This document shows, in pieces, positions 1-8,201 of a DNA stretch of 64,000 bases. How positions within the stretch are numbered: position 1 is the stretch's first letter; each line of letters starts with the position of its first letter. The stretch comes from Reyranella sp. CPCC 100927 (GTDB lineage: Bacteria > Pseudomonadota > Alphaproteobacteria > Reyranellales > Reyranellaceae). Position numbers and translations under genes: made by a program. The DNA is taken from assembly GCF_007859315.1 (NCBI RefSeq), contig NZ_VOHA01000015.1, positions 117,717 to 181,716 on the forward strand, in the 5' to 3' direction. The notes below the pieces were generated by a model. That model had not been told where the DNA came from. It did no database searches and worked only from the letters and a program-made list of their open reading frames with translations.

Positions 1-249
1 ATCGCCGTCCAGCACGGCCGTGACGGCATCCGCGTCAATTCAGTCCACCCCGGCCTGATGCCGCCCATGATCACGTCGGGCCGCACTGCCGATCCGGCAC
101 AGCGCGCGAAGACCTTGAAGGGTGTGCCCCTGGGGCGCGCCGGCGAAGTGGACGAGGTCGCCTATGCGATCCTCTTCCTGGCCTCGGACGAGGCGTCGTA
201 CGTTACCGGCGCCGAACTGGTCGTCGACGGCGGCTGGACCGCAATGTGA
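1..249 (+). CDS. Short-chain dehydrogenase/reductase, C-terminal part
   Basis: The last 82 residues of a classical SDR oxidoreductase; the start lies upstream of the window. The visible part holds RVNSVHPG, the segment that follows the catalytic Tyr-Lys pair in this family, then the PLGRAGEVDEVA helix and the ending YVTGAELVVDGGW, which are standard SDR positions. These enzymes carry out NAD(P)-dependent reactions on alcohols and ketones. The substrate cannot be read from this tail, and the nucleotide-binding loop and catalytic residues are not in view. It converges on the SpoVR-family gene, with about 30 bases between the two stop codons. Confidence 0.93.
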   Translation: MAVQHGRDGIRVNSVHPGLMPPMITSGRTADPAQRAKTLKGVPLGRAGEVDEVAYAILFLASDEASYVTGAELVVDGGWTAM

Positions 250-251
250 AG

Positions 252-276
252 CCTCTCCCGCATGGGCGGGAGGAGG
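252..276. terminator. GC-rich hairpin between convergent genes
   Basis: CCTCTCCCGC is followed after ATGG by GCGGGAGGAGG, an imperfect hairpin between the converging SDR and SpoVR stops. A short A-rich run follows on the plus strand. It resembles the CCTCTCCCGC hairpins at 21304-21440, so it may belong to the same dispersed repeat family while also helping to end transcription. Confidence 0.4.
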
Positions 277-279
277 AAA

Positions 280-1815
280 TTACGCCGCCGCCAGTATCGC
301 GCCGCGCGGATGGCAGACGTGTTCCTTCAGGACGGTGTCCGACGAGTCGATCTCGCGCAGCAGGACATCGTAGCCCCATAGATCGGCCAGGTGCTGCAGG
401 ACGTGCCGGGTGTCGTTTTCCTCGAGCACACAGCCGTTCACGGCGTTGTGGTGCAGGATCAACCGGCGGTCGCCCATGAGGTCGACATCGACGACCTCGA
501 TATTGGGGTCGATCCATCCGATATCGTGACGGCGAGCCAACTGCCGCCGGATCTGCTGGTAGCCGCGTTCGTTCTGGATCGCTTCGACCAGGATGCCTTC
601 GGTCTCGGCTGGATCGTCGTGCAGCTGAAACATCCGCATCTCGCGGATCAGGCGCGGGCTGAGGTACTGCCCGATGAAGCTCTCGTCGCGATAGTTGGCC
701 CAGATGTTGCGCAGTACCGCCATGGCATCGCCGGTGCCGGCGATGTCGGGGAACCATTCGCGATCCTCGTCGCTGGGGTCGGTGACGATGCGCTCGATGT
801 CGCGCATCATCGCGAAACCCAGCGCATAAGGATTGAAACCCGAGAAGCGCGGGTCATCCCAGGTCGGCTGAAAGACGACGTTGGTGTGCGACTGCAGGAA
901 TTCCAGCAGGTGGCCGTCGGAGATGGCGCCGCGTTCGTGCAGGCGGTTCATGATGCGATAGTGCACGTAGGTTGCCGTGCCCTCGTTCATGACCTTGGTC
1001 TGACCCTGCGGATAGAAATACTGGGCGATGTGGCGCACGATGCGCAACAGTTCGCGCTGCCAGGGCGCCAGCCGCGGTGACGTCTTCTCAATGAAGTAGA
1101 GGATGTTCTCCTGCGGCAGGCCCAGCAGCGCCCGCCGCCGGTCAACGCTGAGCTCCGCGGTGTTCTTGCCCGGTCCCGTCGGGACCGTCCGCCACAGGTC
1201 GTTGAAGTTGCGCTCGCCATGGTCGCGGCGGCGCCGTTCGCGCTCCTCTTCCTGGCGCAGGTTGAGCTTCTTCTTGCCGCGATAGCGATCGACACTCTGA
1301 GCCATCAAGGCATGCGCGGCATCCAGGGTGCGCTCGACCAGGGCATGGCCGTAGCGCTCCTCGCAGCGCGTCACATAGCGCTTGGCGAACTCCAGATAGT
1401 CGAGAATGCCCTCGGCATCGGTCCACTGCCGGAACAGGTAGTTGTTCTTGAAGAAGTGGTTGTGGCCGAAGGCGGCGTGCGCGATGACCAGCGCCTGCAT
1501 GGTTGCCGTGTTGTCGCCCATCAGGTAGCAGACGCACGGCGAACTGTTGATCACGATCTCATAGGCAAGTCCGCGCAGTCCGGTGCGGTAGAGCGCCTCA
1601 TGCTGCGTGAAGTGCTTGCCGAATGACCAATGCTTGTAGAACAGAGGCATGCCGATCGAGGAATAGGCATCGATCATCTGCTCGGTCGTGATCACCTCGA
1701 CCTGGGTCGGATAGACGTCCAGCCCCAGTTCGCCCAAGGCGATTTCCTCGCAGGCGTCATGGATCCGCTGCAGGGTGGCAAAATCCCACTCGGCGCCGTC
1801 GAACAGCCGCTCCAT
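280..1815 (-). CDS. spoVR: SpoVR/YcgB family protein
   Basis: A 511-residue protein of the SpoVR family (Bacillus SpoVR, E. coli YcgB), matching the family in length and in segments such as GLDVYPTQVEVI near residue 35 and PLFYKHWSFGKHF near residue 58. Its biochemical role is not established. In Proteobacteria it is encoded with PrkA and YeaH and linked to stationary-phase and stress responses; in Bacillus it affects spore cortex. I chose the ATG at 1815 because an AAGG ribosome site lies 5 bases upstream; a GTG one codon earlier is possible. It overlaps the yeaH-like stop codon (TGATG), so the two are translationally coupled. It is the last gene of a three-gene operon. Confidence 0.93.
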   Translation of the reverse strand: MERLFDGAEWDFATLQRIHDACEEIALGELGLDVYPTQVEVITTEQMIDAYSSIGMPLFYKHWSFGKHFTQHEALYRTGLRGLAYEIVINSSPCVCYLMGDNTATMQALVIAHAAFGHNHFFKNNYLFRQWTDAEGILDYLEFAKRYVTRCEERYGHALVERTLDAAHALMAQSVDRYRGKKKLNLRQEEERERRRRDHGERNFNDLWRTVPTGPGKNTAELSVDRRRALLGLPQENILYFIEKTSPRLAPWQRELLRIVRHIAQYFYPQGQTKVMNEGTATYVHYRIMNRLHERGAISDGHLLEFLQSHTNVVFQPTWDDPRFSGFNPYALGFAMMRDIERIVTDPSDEDREWFPDIAGTGDAMAVLRNIWANYRDESFIGQYLSPRLIREMRMFQLHDDPAETEGILVEAIQNERGYQQIRRQLARRHDIGWIDPNIEVVDVDLMGDRRLILHHNAVNGCVLEENDTRHVLQHLADLWGYDVLLREIDSSDTVLKEHVCHPRGAILAAA

Positions 1816-3095
1816 CACACTGCCTTCCCTTCACGACGCTGGAAGAGATCGCGAAACACCGGATAGATCTCGCTGCGGCTGCTGACCTTGCGCATGGAAA
1901 GCGGGTGGCCGTCGCCGATGAGGCGATCATAAATGCCCCACAGGGCCGAGTTCGGCATCACCGGATTGTCGTGTTGACCAGCCTCCCCGACCTCGAGATA
2001 GGCGAAGTACTGGCTTGCCGGCAGGATGGCGTCCTTCAGCAGGCTCGCCGTCAGTTCGCCATCGCCGTAGGAATTGTCGCCATCCGATGCCTGAGCGGCA
2101 TAGATGTTCCAGTCCTGTGGGCGGTAGCGATCCTCGACAATGCGCCGCATCGCTTCGAGCGCGCTCGAGACCACCGTTCCGCCGGTCGCCGGACTGCGGA
2201 AGAAGGTCTCCTCGTCGACCTCCTCGGCCCTGTCGGTGTGGCGGATGAACACGATCTCGACGTGGCGATAGCGCCGCGTGAGAAAGATGTAGAGCAGCAT
2301 GTAGAAGCGCTTGGCGAGATCCTTCATGTGCTCCGACATGGACCCTGATACGTCCATCAGGCAGAACATCACCGCCTGCGCCACCGGTTTGGGCACGCTC
2401 TCGAAACGCCGATAGCGGATGTCGATGGGGTCGATGTAGGGGATGCGCTGCATCCGAGTCTTGAGTGCCGCGATCTCGGCTTGCAGCGCCACGCGCCGTT
2501 CGGCGTCCTCGCAGGCGGCCAGTTCGGCTTCGAGCTGCTCGATGGTCCGTGGGCTGGGGCGGCGCAGCGCGATGCGGCGCGCCATGGCCAGACGGCTGGT
2601 GCGCGTGACCGCGAGGTTCACCGGCGAGCCGGACACCGAGTACCCGGCGCGGCGAAGGCCTTCCTGTTCGACATCGGTCAGCCGGCGCTTGGCGAGATCG
2701 GGTAGTTCGAGGTCGTCGAGGAAGAGGTCGAGGAATTCCTCCCGGGTCAGCATGAAACGGAAGGCATCCTCCGCGTCGGCGCCGCCATCGCTGGCGCCGC
2801 CGGCGCCGCGCCCACCGCCGCCCTCGGGGCGCGGCAGGATATCGCCTTCGGCGAAGGTCTTGTTGCCCGGCAGCACGTTGTCGTGAATGCCGCCGGGCCC
2901 GTGGTGGAAGCGCGGTTCGTTCAGCCCCCCTGTGGGGATGCTGATCTCGCCACCCTCGAGGATGTCCGAGATGTTGCGGTCCTGCGATGCCTCGCGCACC
3001 GCGCGTTGGATATGCGCCTTGGCCCGTCGCAGGAACCGCTGGCGGTTTTCCAGGCTCTTGCCGCTCGGGTTCAATCGCCGATCAAGAATCTGCAT
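1815..3095 (-). CDS. YeaH/YhbH family protein (DUF444)
   Basis: A 426-residue DUF444 protein, the usual partner of PrkA and SpoVR. The C-terminal half is a von Willebrand factor A-like domain with a DVSGS metal-site motif at residues 248-252, as expected for DUF444. A glycine/acidic linker at about residues 90-110 separates it from the N-terminal region, and a charged, probably coiled segment lies at about 185-215. It probably works with the PrkA kinase in starvation or stress signalling; in E. coli YeaG and YeaH are reported to act in the same pathway. It starts 36 bases after the prkA stop and overlaps the next gene. Confidence 0.93.
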   Translation of the reverse strand: MQILDRRLNPSGKSLENRQRFLRRAKAHIQRAVREASQDRNISDILEGGEISIPTGGLNEPRFHHGPGGIHDNVLPGNKTFAEGDILPRPEGGGGRGAGGASDGGADAEDAFRFMLTREEFLDLFLDDLELPDLAKRRLTDVEQEGLRRAGYSVSGSPVNLAVTRTSRLAMARRIALRRPSPRTIEQLEAELAACEDAERRVALQAEIAALKTRMQRIPYIDPIDIRYRRFESVPKPVAQAVMFCLMDVSGSMSEHMKDLAKRFYMLLYIFLTRRYRHVEIVFIRHTDRAEEVDEETFFRSPATGGTVVSSALEAMRRIVEDRYRPQDWNIYAAQASDGDNSYGDGELTASLLKDAILPASQYFAYLEVGEAGQHDNPVMPNSALWGIYDRLIGDGHPLSMRKVSSRSEIYPVFRDLFQRREGKAV

Positions 3096-3131
3096 GGCAA
3101 GCCGCTCCCGGCTGCAGCCGGATCAAACAGA

Positions 3132-5075
3132 TCAACCGGCCTGCTTGACCCGCATGTACCATTCGACCAGACGCCGCACTTGGCGCTCTGTGTAGCCCCG
3201 GGCGACCATGCGCGTCACGAACTCGCCGTGCTTCTTTTCGGTTTCGCCATCTTTCTTGGTGCCGAACGAGATGACCGGCAGCAGATCCTCGACCTGCGAG
3301 AACATGCGCTTTTCGATGACCTCGCGGATCTTCTCATAGCTCGTCCACGAGGGATTCTTGCCGCTGTTGTTCGCCCGCGTACGCAGGGCAAACTTGACGA
3401 TCTCGTTGCGGAAGTCCTTCGGGTTGGCGATCCCGGCCGGCTTTTCGATCTTCGTCAGTTCCTGGTTGAGAAGCTCGCGATTGAGCAACTGGCCGGTGTC
3501 GGGGTCCTTGAAGTCCTGGTCCTCGATCCAGGCGTCGGCATAGTCGACATAGCGGTCGAACAGGTTCTGACCGTAGTCGGAATACGATTCGAGGTATGTC
3601 TTCTGGACCTCATTGCCGATGAATTCGGCATAGCGCGGCGCCAGCTCGCCCTTGATGAATTCAAGGTAGCGCTTCTCCAGTTCATCCGACAGCTGCTCGC
3701 GGCGAATGACCTGCTCCAGCACATACATCAGATGCACCGGATCGGCGGCGATCTCGGTGGTGTCGTGGTTGAAGGTTGCGGCCAACACCTTGAAGGCAAA
3801 ACGGGTCGAGACGCCGTCCATGCCCTCGTCGACCCCGGCAGCATCCTTGTATTCCTGGACACTGCGGGCCTTGGGATCGGACTCCTTCAGCGTCTCGCCG
3901 TCATAGACCCGCATCTTGGCGTGGAGCGTCGAGTTCTCATGCTGGCGCAGGCGCGACAAGACCGAGAACCGGGCCAAGGTCTCAATGGTGGACGGTGCGC
4001 ATGGTGCCGCCGTGAGCGCCGAACCCTGGATCAGCTTCTCGTAGATCTTCGCTTCCTCGGTCACCCGCAGGCAGTACGGAACCTTGACCACGGAAATGCG
4101 GTCGATGAAGGCTTCGTTGTTCTTGTTGCTCTTGAAGCTCTGCCACTCGGCTTCGTTGGAGTGCGCCAGGATGATCCCGGAGAACGGGATGGCGCCGATA
4201 TTCTCGGAGCCGATGTAGTTGCCTTCCTGCGTTGCCGTCAGCAGCGGGTGCAACATCTTGATCGGCGCCTTGAACATCTCGACGAACTCGAGAATGCCCT
4301 GGTTGGCGCGATTCAGGCCGCCCGAGTAGCTGTAGGCATCGGGGTCGTTCTGAGCGAAGGCTTCCAGCTTGCGGATGTCGACCTTGCCGACCAGCGACGA
4401 GATATCCTGATTGTTCTCATCACCCGGTTCGGTCTTGGCGACCGCGATCTGCCGCAGCCGCGACGGCTGGATGCGGGCGACCCGGAAACGCGAGATGTCG
4501 CCGCCGAATTCCTCCAGTCGCTTGAGGCACCACGGGCTCATCAGCCCGGTGAGCCGCCGGCGCGGAATGCCGTAGCGCTCCTCCAGCAGGGCGCCCATCG
4601 CGTCTGGATCGAACAGCCCAAGCGGGCTTTCAAACACAGGGCTCAGTTCGTTGCCGGCCTTCAGCACGTAGATGGGGTGGACTTCCATCAGAGACTTCAG
4701 GCGCTCGGCCAGCGACGACTTACCGCCGCCGACCGGGCCCAGCAGATAGAGCATCTGCTTGCGTTCCTCGAGGCCTTGCGCGGCGTGGCGCAGGAACGAG
4801 ACGATCCGTTCGATCGTTTCTTCCATGCCGTAGAAACCCGTGAACGCCGGGTAAGTACGGATGGTCCTGTTCAGGAAGATGCGGCCCAGGCGCGGATCCT
4901 TGGCCGTGTCGATGATCTCCGGCTCGCCGATCGCGGCCAGCAGGCGGTCCGTCGCGCTGGCGTAGAGCATCGGGTCGGTGCGACACGCCTCGAGATATTC
5001 CGACAGCGACATGGCCGTCTCGCGGCGCGATTCAAACGACCGCACGAGGGTGTTGAATACTGAGTCGTCCGGCAT
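3132..5075 (-). CDS. prkA: PrkA-type serine protein kinase (AAA+ domain)
   Basis: A 647-residue PrkA/YeaG protein. The N-terminal AAA-type domain has a Walker A loop GPVGGGKSS at residues 113-121, and the C-terminal third corresponds to the PrkA kinase-like domain. The length matches E. coli YeaG (about 640). PrkA is described as a serine kinase or AAA+ protease-like regulator active under nutrient and acid stress. It is the first gene of the prkA-yeaH-spoVR operon. The start ATG has GAGG 6 bases upstream. The 830-base region before it is the longest gene-free stretch in this part of the window and should hold the promoter, but I could not pick out a clear sigma-54 site. Confidence 0.95.
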   Translation of the reverse strand: MPDDSVFNTLVRSFESRRETAMSLSEYLEACRTDPMLYASATDRLLAAIGEPEIIDTAKDPRLGRIFLNRTIRTYPAFTGFYGMEETIERIVSFLRHAAQGLEERKQMLYLLGPVGGGKSSLAERLKSLMEVHPIYVLKAGNELSPVFESPLGLFDPDAMGALLEERYGIPRRRLTGLMSPWCLKRLEEFGGDISRFRVARIQPSRLRQIAVAKTEPGDENNQDISSLVGKVDIRKLEAFAQNDPDAYSYSGGLNRANQGILEFVEMFKAPIKMLHPLLTATQEGNYIGSENIGAIPFSGIILAHSNEAEWQSFKSNKNNEAFIDRISVVKVPYCLRVTEEAKIYEKLIQGSALTAAPCAPSTIETLARFSVLSRLRQHENSTLHAKMRVYDGETLKESDPKARSVQEYKDAAGVDEGMDGVSTRFAFKVLAATFNHDTTEIAADPVHLMYVLEQVIRREQLSDELEKRYLEFIKGELAPRYAEFIGNEVQKTYLESYSDYGQNLFDRYVDYADAWIEDQDFKDPDTGQLLNRELLNQELTKIEKPAGIANPKDFRNEIVKFALRTRANNSGKNPSWTSYEKIREVIEKRMFSQVEDLLPVISFGTKKDGETEKKHGEFVTRMVARGYTERQVRRLVEWYMRVKQAG

Positions 5076-5903
5076 GGTATCCTCATCACTACGCTGCGAG
5101 CTATGCCAAGATCAGGCCAAACCGTCGGTCCGGCCGGATATCGCTGCTTTCGGATGGACACCTCAACTACGCTTCCAGATCAGCCCCGTTCCCGTTTCTC
5201 ATTCACGTGGAGACTGTCCAGAGTATTTTCAACATTATGGCAAAAACGAGTATTCCGACCTTGTCCGTGCAGCGGCGAGGGCATCGCGTTTGCACTTGCA
5301 GCTTTTCTCGGCAGCGCTCTGAAGGTCGTCATTGTCTCCGTGCTGACGTCAACGCTCACATGCCCAGCACTATTCCGTTGATGTGGTTCGCGGAGCGCTG
5401 GCATCAACCGCTGATGTCCGCACACTAGGCGTGCCCCTCTGGCGGGCAACGCATCCCAACTGGCGACGGTGTCCATCGAAGACCGATCAATCCCCGCATA
5501 GGCGGCAGACTAAGACGCCAAAGTCAGTGTACGCTCGAAACAATTTCTACACAATATGCAGTTATTAGAATTCTGTTGATATACTGCATATAGGCGTAAC
5601 CTGAGGCGTTCTCGAACATCAGCGGAACGTTCAAGTCGAAGCTAAGGCTTCGCACTATGCCTTAAATTTGAAGAGAACGCAACAAGAACATTTTCCCACC
5701 TCATCACAATTTCATACAACGCGACACACCGCGTCGTTCGCCGTGTCCAGTCCACGCCAGGCGCGCGTAACGGATTTGGTTCTTGAGCGTCACGCGCGCC
5801 GTGCATGCCTGAATCGTGGCGCTGGATCGGTGTTGTCGTGGCCGTCATCATCCTGGAAGAAAAGCACACCCGAGTTCGGGCAGAACCAGGAGAGAGACGC
5901 ACC
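5076..5903. other. Intergenic region, no gene recognised
   Basis: This stretch lies between the divergent prkA and MalY/PatB-like genes and is AT-richer than its surroundings, especially at 5540-5610 and 5640-5720. Open frames on both strands are short, lack ribosome sites and give low-complexity Arg/Ser-rich translations. It probably contains both promoters. I see no repeat, RNA gene or remnant that I can name. Confidence 0.5.
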
Positions 5904-7112
5904 GTGGTAGTCGCGCCAGCAGTCGCTGATAAGAACATCCACCAAGCCAACGCTTTCGATCTTTCCGAAGAAGCCCTGCGGCGGCAGCGCAATTCCAAGT
6001 GGGGCAAATACAGTCCCGAGGTGTTGCCGGCCTTCGTCGCCGAAATGGACTTCGCTGTCGCCGAGCCCATTCAGCAGGCCGTGCGCCGCGTCGTCGATGG
6101 TCGTGACTACGGCTATCCGTTGCGCAACGGCGAGAAGGCGGGACTCGCCGTGGCGACGGCCTTCGCGGCGCGCATGAAGGATCGCTTCGACTGGGAGGTC
6201 GATCCGGACCTGGTGCTGCCGCTGGCCGATCTGGTTCAGGGAACCTATGCGCCGGTCCTGGCGTTTTCCGAACCCGGCGACGGCGTCGTGCTGCAGGTGC
6301 CGAACTATCCGCCGTTCCGGGATGTCATCCAGACTACCGGCCGCAAGCTGATTCCGCTGTCCATGCGCGACGATGGCACGCGCTTTGTCTGCGACACCGT
6401 TGAGATCGCCGCTGCCGTCAATGGGCGCACGCGTATCTTCGTGCTGTGCAATCCGCAGAATCCGACGGGCCGCGTGTTCACCCGCGATGAACTGCTGGCG
6501 ATGGCCCGCTTCGCGATCGATCACGACATGATCATCATCTCCGACGAGATCCATTCCGATCTCGTCTATCCGGGCCACCGGCACATTCCGCTGGCGTCGC
6601 TCGGCGCCGAGATCGCCGATCGCACGATCACGATCACGTCGCCGACCAAGAGCTTCAACATCCCCGGCCTGCGCTGCGCGGTGTTGCATTTCGGGTCGGC
6701 ACGGCTGCGCGATCGTTTCCTGGCGCGCATTCCGGCCCGCCTGATGGGCGATCCCAACGCCATCGGCGTCGATGCCACGGTCGCGGCCTGGGCGCACGGG
6801 CAGCCATGGTTGGACTCCGTCATGGCGCATCTGCTGCGGGCCCGCGACCGCCTGGTCGGCCGGCTGCAGGCCGAGGTGCCGGAAATCGTCTGCCGTGTAC
6901 CGGAGGGCACGTTCCTCGCCTGGCTCGACTGCACCAAACTCGGCTTCAATACATCGGCCTTCGATTTCTTCCACGATCGTGCCCGCATCGCCTTCAGTGC
7001 CGGCGAGACGTTCGATCCGGCAGGCAGCCAGTTCGTGCGCTTCAACTTCGCGACCTCGATGCCGATCCTGGACAAGCTGCTGGACCAGATGGTCACCGCC
7101 ATCCGGCGCTAG
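5904..7112 (+). CDS. MalY/PatB family PLP-dependent aminotransferase (C-S lyase-like)
   Basis: A 402-residue class I/II fold-type I PLP enzyme of the MalY/PatB group, which cleaves cystathionine or other C-S bonds. Visible family marks are KWGKYSPEVLPAFVAEMDF near the start, CNPQNPTGRVF, SDEIHSDLVYPG, and the Schiff-base lysine in SPTKSFNIPGL (Lys249 in this numbering). I start it at GTG 5904 because AGGAGAG lies about 9 bases upstream; an upstream ATG frame at 5805 has neither ribosome site nor conserved sequence. It converges on a LysR regulator. The substrate is not determined; an aminotransferase role remains possible. Confidence 0.9.
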   Translation: MVVAPAVADKNIHQANAFDLSEEALRRQRNSKWGKYSPEVLPAFVAEMDFAVAEPIQQAVRRVVDGRDYGYPLRNGEKAGLAVATAFAARMKDRFDWEVDPDLVLPLADLVQGTYAPVLAFSEPGDGVVLQVPNYPPFRDVIQTTGRKLIPLSMRDDGTRFVCDTVEIAAAVNGRTRIFVLCNPQNPTGRVFTRDELLAMARFAIDHDMIIISDEIHSDLVYPGHRHIPLASLGAEIADRTITITSPTKSFNIPGLRCAVLHFGSARLRDRFLARIPARLMGDPNAIGVDATVAAWAHGQPWLDSVMAHLLRARDRLVGRLQAEVPEIVCRVPEGTFLAWLDCTKLGFNTSAFDFFHDRARIAFSAGETFDPAGSQFVRFNFATSMPILDKLLDQMVTAIRR

Positions 7113-7124
7113 TGCGATCCCGGG

Positions 7125-7147
7125 AGCGCGGGCGTTCCGCCCGCGCT
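7125..7147. terminator. Perfect hairpin between convergent genes
   Basis: AGCGCGGGCG, loop TTC, CGCCCGCGCT: a 10-bp perfect stem between the converging aminotransferase and LysR stops. No T-run follows. The GAGCGCGGGC core recurs at 25314-25413, so this is one unit of a dispersed palindrome family that may act as a two-way terminator. Confidence 0.5.
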
Positions 7148-8060
7148 AAGCGGCCCGATCCGTGGCCGGCATCGATGTCTGGGAAAATATCCGTCGCGCC
7201 ATGTCGGCAAGATAGGCGTATTCCCCGCTGGCCTCGTTGCCCCACCACATGACGCAGAGATTGTGGGATGGAATAGGGGGCTCGGCCTCCAGCACGCGCA
7301 GTTTCAGATCGTCGCCGGAGAGCCTGAGCATCTCGCGCGGCAGCAGGGCGGCGCCGGTGCCGGCACCGGCAAGGCGGGCGATCACGGTCAGCGGATTGCA
7401 CGTATTCAATCGATGCGGCTTCAGCCCGCGGCTGCCGAACCACATCTGGATCGTCGTGAACAGCCCGGACGGTGGACCGTTGGTGAAGACCGGCAGATCG
7501 ACCAGCTTTTCCGGCGTCGCGACATCGCCCTCGAAGGGGAGGTTGGTGCCGATGACCCACACGAGATCGATCAGCCACAGCGGCACGATGGTGATGCCGT
7601 CATGAGCACGCGGCTGGGACAGAAAGGCGATGTCGATCGAACGGTCCAGCAGTTGTTGCTCGAGACGGGTGCTGAAATCGACGGTCACATCGACCTGTAG
7701 TTCCGGTCGCTGCGTGGCCAGCGATGCCAGCAGGTCAGGCAGGATACGGGCGGCGAACGAATCAGCCGCGCCGATCCGCATCAGGCTGCGGCCGGTGCCG
7801 CCGCCGGCCGATCGGCGCTGGACCTGCTCGGCATGGACCAGGATGCGCTCCACATCGCCGTAGATCGCCTCCCCGAACGTCGTGAGCGACGGGCGATAGA
7901 GCGTGCGGTTGAAGAGCGCGGCACCCAGGACGCGTTCGAGCTCCTTGACCCGAAGGCTGACGGTGGGCTGCGACAAGTTCAGATGAGACGCCGCGGCGCG
8001 GAAGCCGCCCAGGCGGGCCACCCAGTAGAACGCTTCAGCCTGGCCGAAGGTGTAGCGCAT
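7146..8060 (-). CDS. LysR family transcriptional regulator
   Basis: A 304-residue LysR-type regulator. The winged helix-turn-helix is at residues 1-60 (FYWVARLGGFRAAASHLNLSQ, then TVSLRVKELE), followed by the substrate-binding co-inducer domain. It is divergent from the ABC importer/hydantoinase operon, with a 141-base gap containing a perfect 17-base dyad 11 bases from its own start. By position it probably controls that operon and itself. The inducer is unknown; a hydantoin or amino-acid derivative is my inference from the neighbours. Confidence 0.93.
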   Translation of the reverse strand: MRYTFGQAEAFYWVARLGGFRAAASHLNLSQPTVSLRVKELERVLGAALFNRTLYRPSLTTFGEAIYGDVERILVHAEQVQRRSAGGGTGRSLMRIGAADSFAARILPDLLASLATQRPELQVDVTVDFSTRLEQQLLDRSIDIAFLSQPRAHDGITIVPLWLIDLVWVIGTNLPFEGDVATPEKLVDLPVFTNGPPSGLFTTIQMWFGSRGLKPHRLNTCNPLTVIARLAGAGTGAALLPREMLRLSGDDLKLRVLEAEPPIPSHNLCVMWWGNEASGEYAYLADMARRIFSQTSMPATDRAA

Positions 8061-8070
8061 GGCCCATGAC

Positions 8071-8087
8071 GATAGTCATAGACTATC
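8071..8087. promoter_or_regulatory. Probable LysR operator (perfect dyad)
   Basis: GATAGTC-ATA-GACTATC is a perfect 7-3-7 inverted repeat and contains the T-N11-A core expected of LysR-type binding sites (T at 8073, A at 8085). It lies between the LysR start (8060) and the ABC importer start (8202), suited to autoregulation and activation of the operon. Confidence 0.65.
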
Positions 8088-8201
8088 AAGATGCCAAGAG
8101 TTCTTATTTTAATTTGCAGCTTGGGCGATGTTACCGTGGCGAAACTCATCGTGGCGCCGGTCTTTGCTCCGCCGGCAACGTCACACAAGGGGGGAAGTTC
8201 G

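Noticed and set aside
2883..5063. Plus-strand frame of 726 codons opposite prkA
   Set aside because: It is a long antisense shadow typical of GC-rich DNA; the minus strand has the full PrkA protein with conserved motifs.
5103..5568. Small ORFs of 60-98 codons between prkA and the aminotransferase gene
   Set aside because: No ribosome sites, no conserved pattern, and conflicting frames on both strands.
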